From Limisphaerales bacterium (GTDB lineage Bacteria; Verrucomicrobiota; Verrucomicrobiia; Limisphaerales; UBA11358): DNA of 15,681 nucleotides. How positions within the stretch are numbered: the stretch's first letter is position 1; each line of letters starts with the position of its first letter. The position numbers and the translations under genes were made by a program. The notes beneath the pieces were generated by a model. That model was not told the DNA's origin and did not search any database. It was given only the letters and a program-made list of their open reading frames with translations. The DNA lies in NCBI GenBank assembly GCA_003133815.1, contig PKZR01000293.1, positions 568 through 16,248 on the forward strand. The letters run 5' to 3'. Positions 14,938 to 15,681 of the stretch are shown in pieces.

Positions 14938-15150
14938 AAAAATCCCATCGGATTCGGCGAAATCCCGCCGCAGCCCCGGCGGGGCGGCATATTTGTAGCC
15001 GGGCAATCAAAACAAATTCAAAGCTCCATCGGAGCGGCATCGTCCGGGAATATGCCGCTCCTACGGAGCTGGCGGTTTTTGCGCGGGCGGTTCTACAAAT
15101 ATGCCGCGCCCACGGCGCTGAAAAATCCCGAAGGGATTTTATCATTCAGC
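14938..15150. repeat. Nested inverted-repeat block 2
   Basis: Four copies of a stem-3-base-loop-stem plus GGCAT(A) unit, two per strand. Plus-oriented: GCCCC-GGC-GGGGC then GGCATATTTGTAG (14973-14998), and GCTCC-ATC-GGAGC then GGCAT (15023-15040). Minus-oriented: ATGCC then GCTCC-TAC-GGAGC (15052-15069), and CTACAAATATGCC then GCGCC-CAC-GGCGC (15093-15118). The outer pair matches 17 of 18 as an inverted repeat; the inner pair matches 16 of 19. Further out, AATCC..GGATT (14941-14954) and AAAATCCC-GAA-GGGATTTT (15122-15140) mirror each other, bracketed on the right by TTCAGC matching GCTGAA at 15117. Confidence 0.75.
15122..15140 (-). terminator. Possible intrinsic terminator downstream of ftsY
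   Basis: On the minus strand AAAATCCC-TTC-GGGATTTTT forms an eight-pair stem with a three-base loop ending in a T-run, about 100 bases past the ftsY stop. The stem is only moderately GC-rich and belongs to repeat block 2, so termination may be incidental. Confidence 0.35.
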
Positions 15151-15240
15151 CCGGCGTTGACGCGCAGCCCCACCACAAGTCAAACGGGAATGCTTCAACT
15201 TATGAAGGGCTCACTTGTTTATCCGTGATTAAAGAAAAAT

Positions 15241-15681
15241 TTATTCCTCAAACAACGCCGCCGCGAACTGCTTGGCGTCGAAGGGCTGCAAGTCGTCCGG
15301 CTGCTCGCCGAGGCCGATGAATTTGATGGGCAGGCCGAGTTCCTTCTGGATGGCCACCACCATGCCGCCTTTGCTCGTGCCGTCCAGCTTGGTCACGATC
15401 AGGCCGGTCAGCGGCACGGCCTTGTGAAATTCGCGCGCCTGGTTCAGCGCGTTCATGCCGGTGCTGCCGTCCAGCACCAGCAGCACCTCATGCGGCGCGC
15501 CCGCGAGCTGCTTGCCGATGACGCGATGCAGCTTCTGCAATTCCTGCATCAGGTTGTGCTTGGTGTGCAACCGGCCGGCGGTGTCAATGAACAGGTAATC
15601 CGCCTTGCGCGCCTGCGCGGCGGTCACGGCGTCGTGCGCCACAGACGCCGCATCCGCGCCGTAGCCGCTGGCAATGACGTC
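15241..15681 (-). CDS. ftsY: Signal recognition particle receptor FtsY, C-terminal part (N-terminus beyond window)
   Basis: The last 146 residues of the SRP receptor GTPase; the frame is open to the right edge, so the gene starts outside. It begins DVIASGYGADAASVAHDA, the usual segment before the G3 motif. Then come DTAGRLHTKHNLMQEL (G3), the APHEVLLVLDGSTGMNAL stretch, TKLDGTSKGG (G4) and FIGLGEQPDDLQPFD near the end (G5 region). APHEV, GLGE..DDLQPFD and the short tail after F-A-A-L-F favour FtsY over Ffh, which has a long M domain after the GTPase. FtsY docks ribosome-SRP complexes at the inner membrane and hydrolyses GTP with Ffh. The gene end is followed by repeat block 2 rather than by another gene. 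Confidence 0.96.
   Translation of the reverse strand, partial: DVIASGYGADAASVAHDAVTAAQARKADYLFIDTAGRLHTKHNLMQELQKLHRVIGKQLAGAPHEVLLVLDGSTGMNALNQAREFHKAVPLTGLIVTKLDGTSKGGMVVAIQKELGLPIKFIGLGEQPDDLQPFDAKQFAAALFEE

Noticed and set aside
14821..15320. Proteins of 135-144 residues on the plus strand
   Set aside because: They are translations of the nested palindromic blocks, and the longer one runs into ftsY antisense.

Overview
The window looks like a chromosomal stretch from a Verrucomicrobiota-type bacterium (the Pedosphaera/Limisphaera side is my best guess). This rests on the gene style: a very long secreted LamG plus autotransporter-type beta-strand-repeat protein, a two-propeller sensor kinase, starts without Shine-Dalgarno motifs, and palindromic repeats both between and inside genes. 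A Planctomycetes or Lentisphaerae origin cannot be excluded without a database search. No RNA genes, CRISPR array, transposase or phage genes were seen.

Layout, left to right. 1-5583 (minus) is the N-terminal 1861 codons of a giant secreted beta-helical surface protein, running off the left edge without a stop. 5584-5954 is its probable promoter region. 5955-6575 and 6577-9618 (minus) are a NarL/FixJ response regulator and its sensor histidine kinase, separated by one base. 9619-9952 is a divergent control region rich in palindromes. 9953-10192 (plus) is a small YgdI/YgdR-like lipoprotein, and its 3' end overlaps the 3' end of ribE by 24 bases. 10169-10780 (ribE) and 10823-11989 (ribD) make riboflavin and follow, on the same strand, a membrane-anchored spermidine-synthase-like protein (12059-14266). 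14267-15240 has no convincing gene: it holds an 18-unit, 21-bp tandem array and two nested inverted-repeat blocks. 15241-15681 (minus) is the C-terminal part of ftsY, cut by the right edge.

How the genes may work together. The kinase would sense a ligand outside the cytoplasm through two seven-bladed propellers and phosphorylate the adjacent regulator. The giant surface protein lies just downstream on the same strand and is a natural candidate target, but this is inference from position only. RibD and RibE catalyse two non-adjacent parts of riboflavin synthesis; ribBA and ribH are not here.

The most unusual content is repeat-derived. A ~58-bp element of three back-to-back palindromes sits in frame inside ribD and adds 18 residues between its two catalytic domains. 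A 7-bp minirepeat is also translated inside ribD. Three palindromes similarly occupy the linker of the spermidine-synthase-like gene. The 14.4-15.15 kb gap holds the long tandem array and symmetric hairpin clusters. Together these suggest a genome in which small palindromic repeats invade tolerant positions in genes as well as intergenic DNA.
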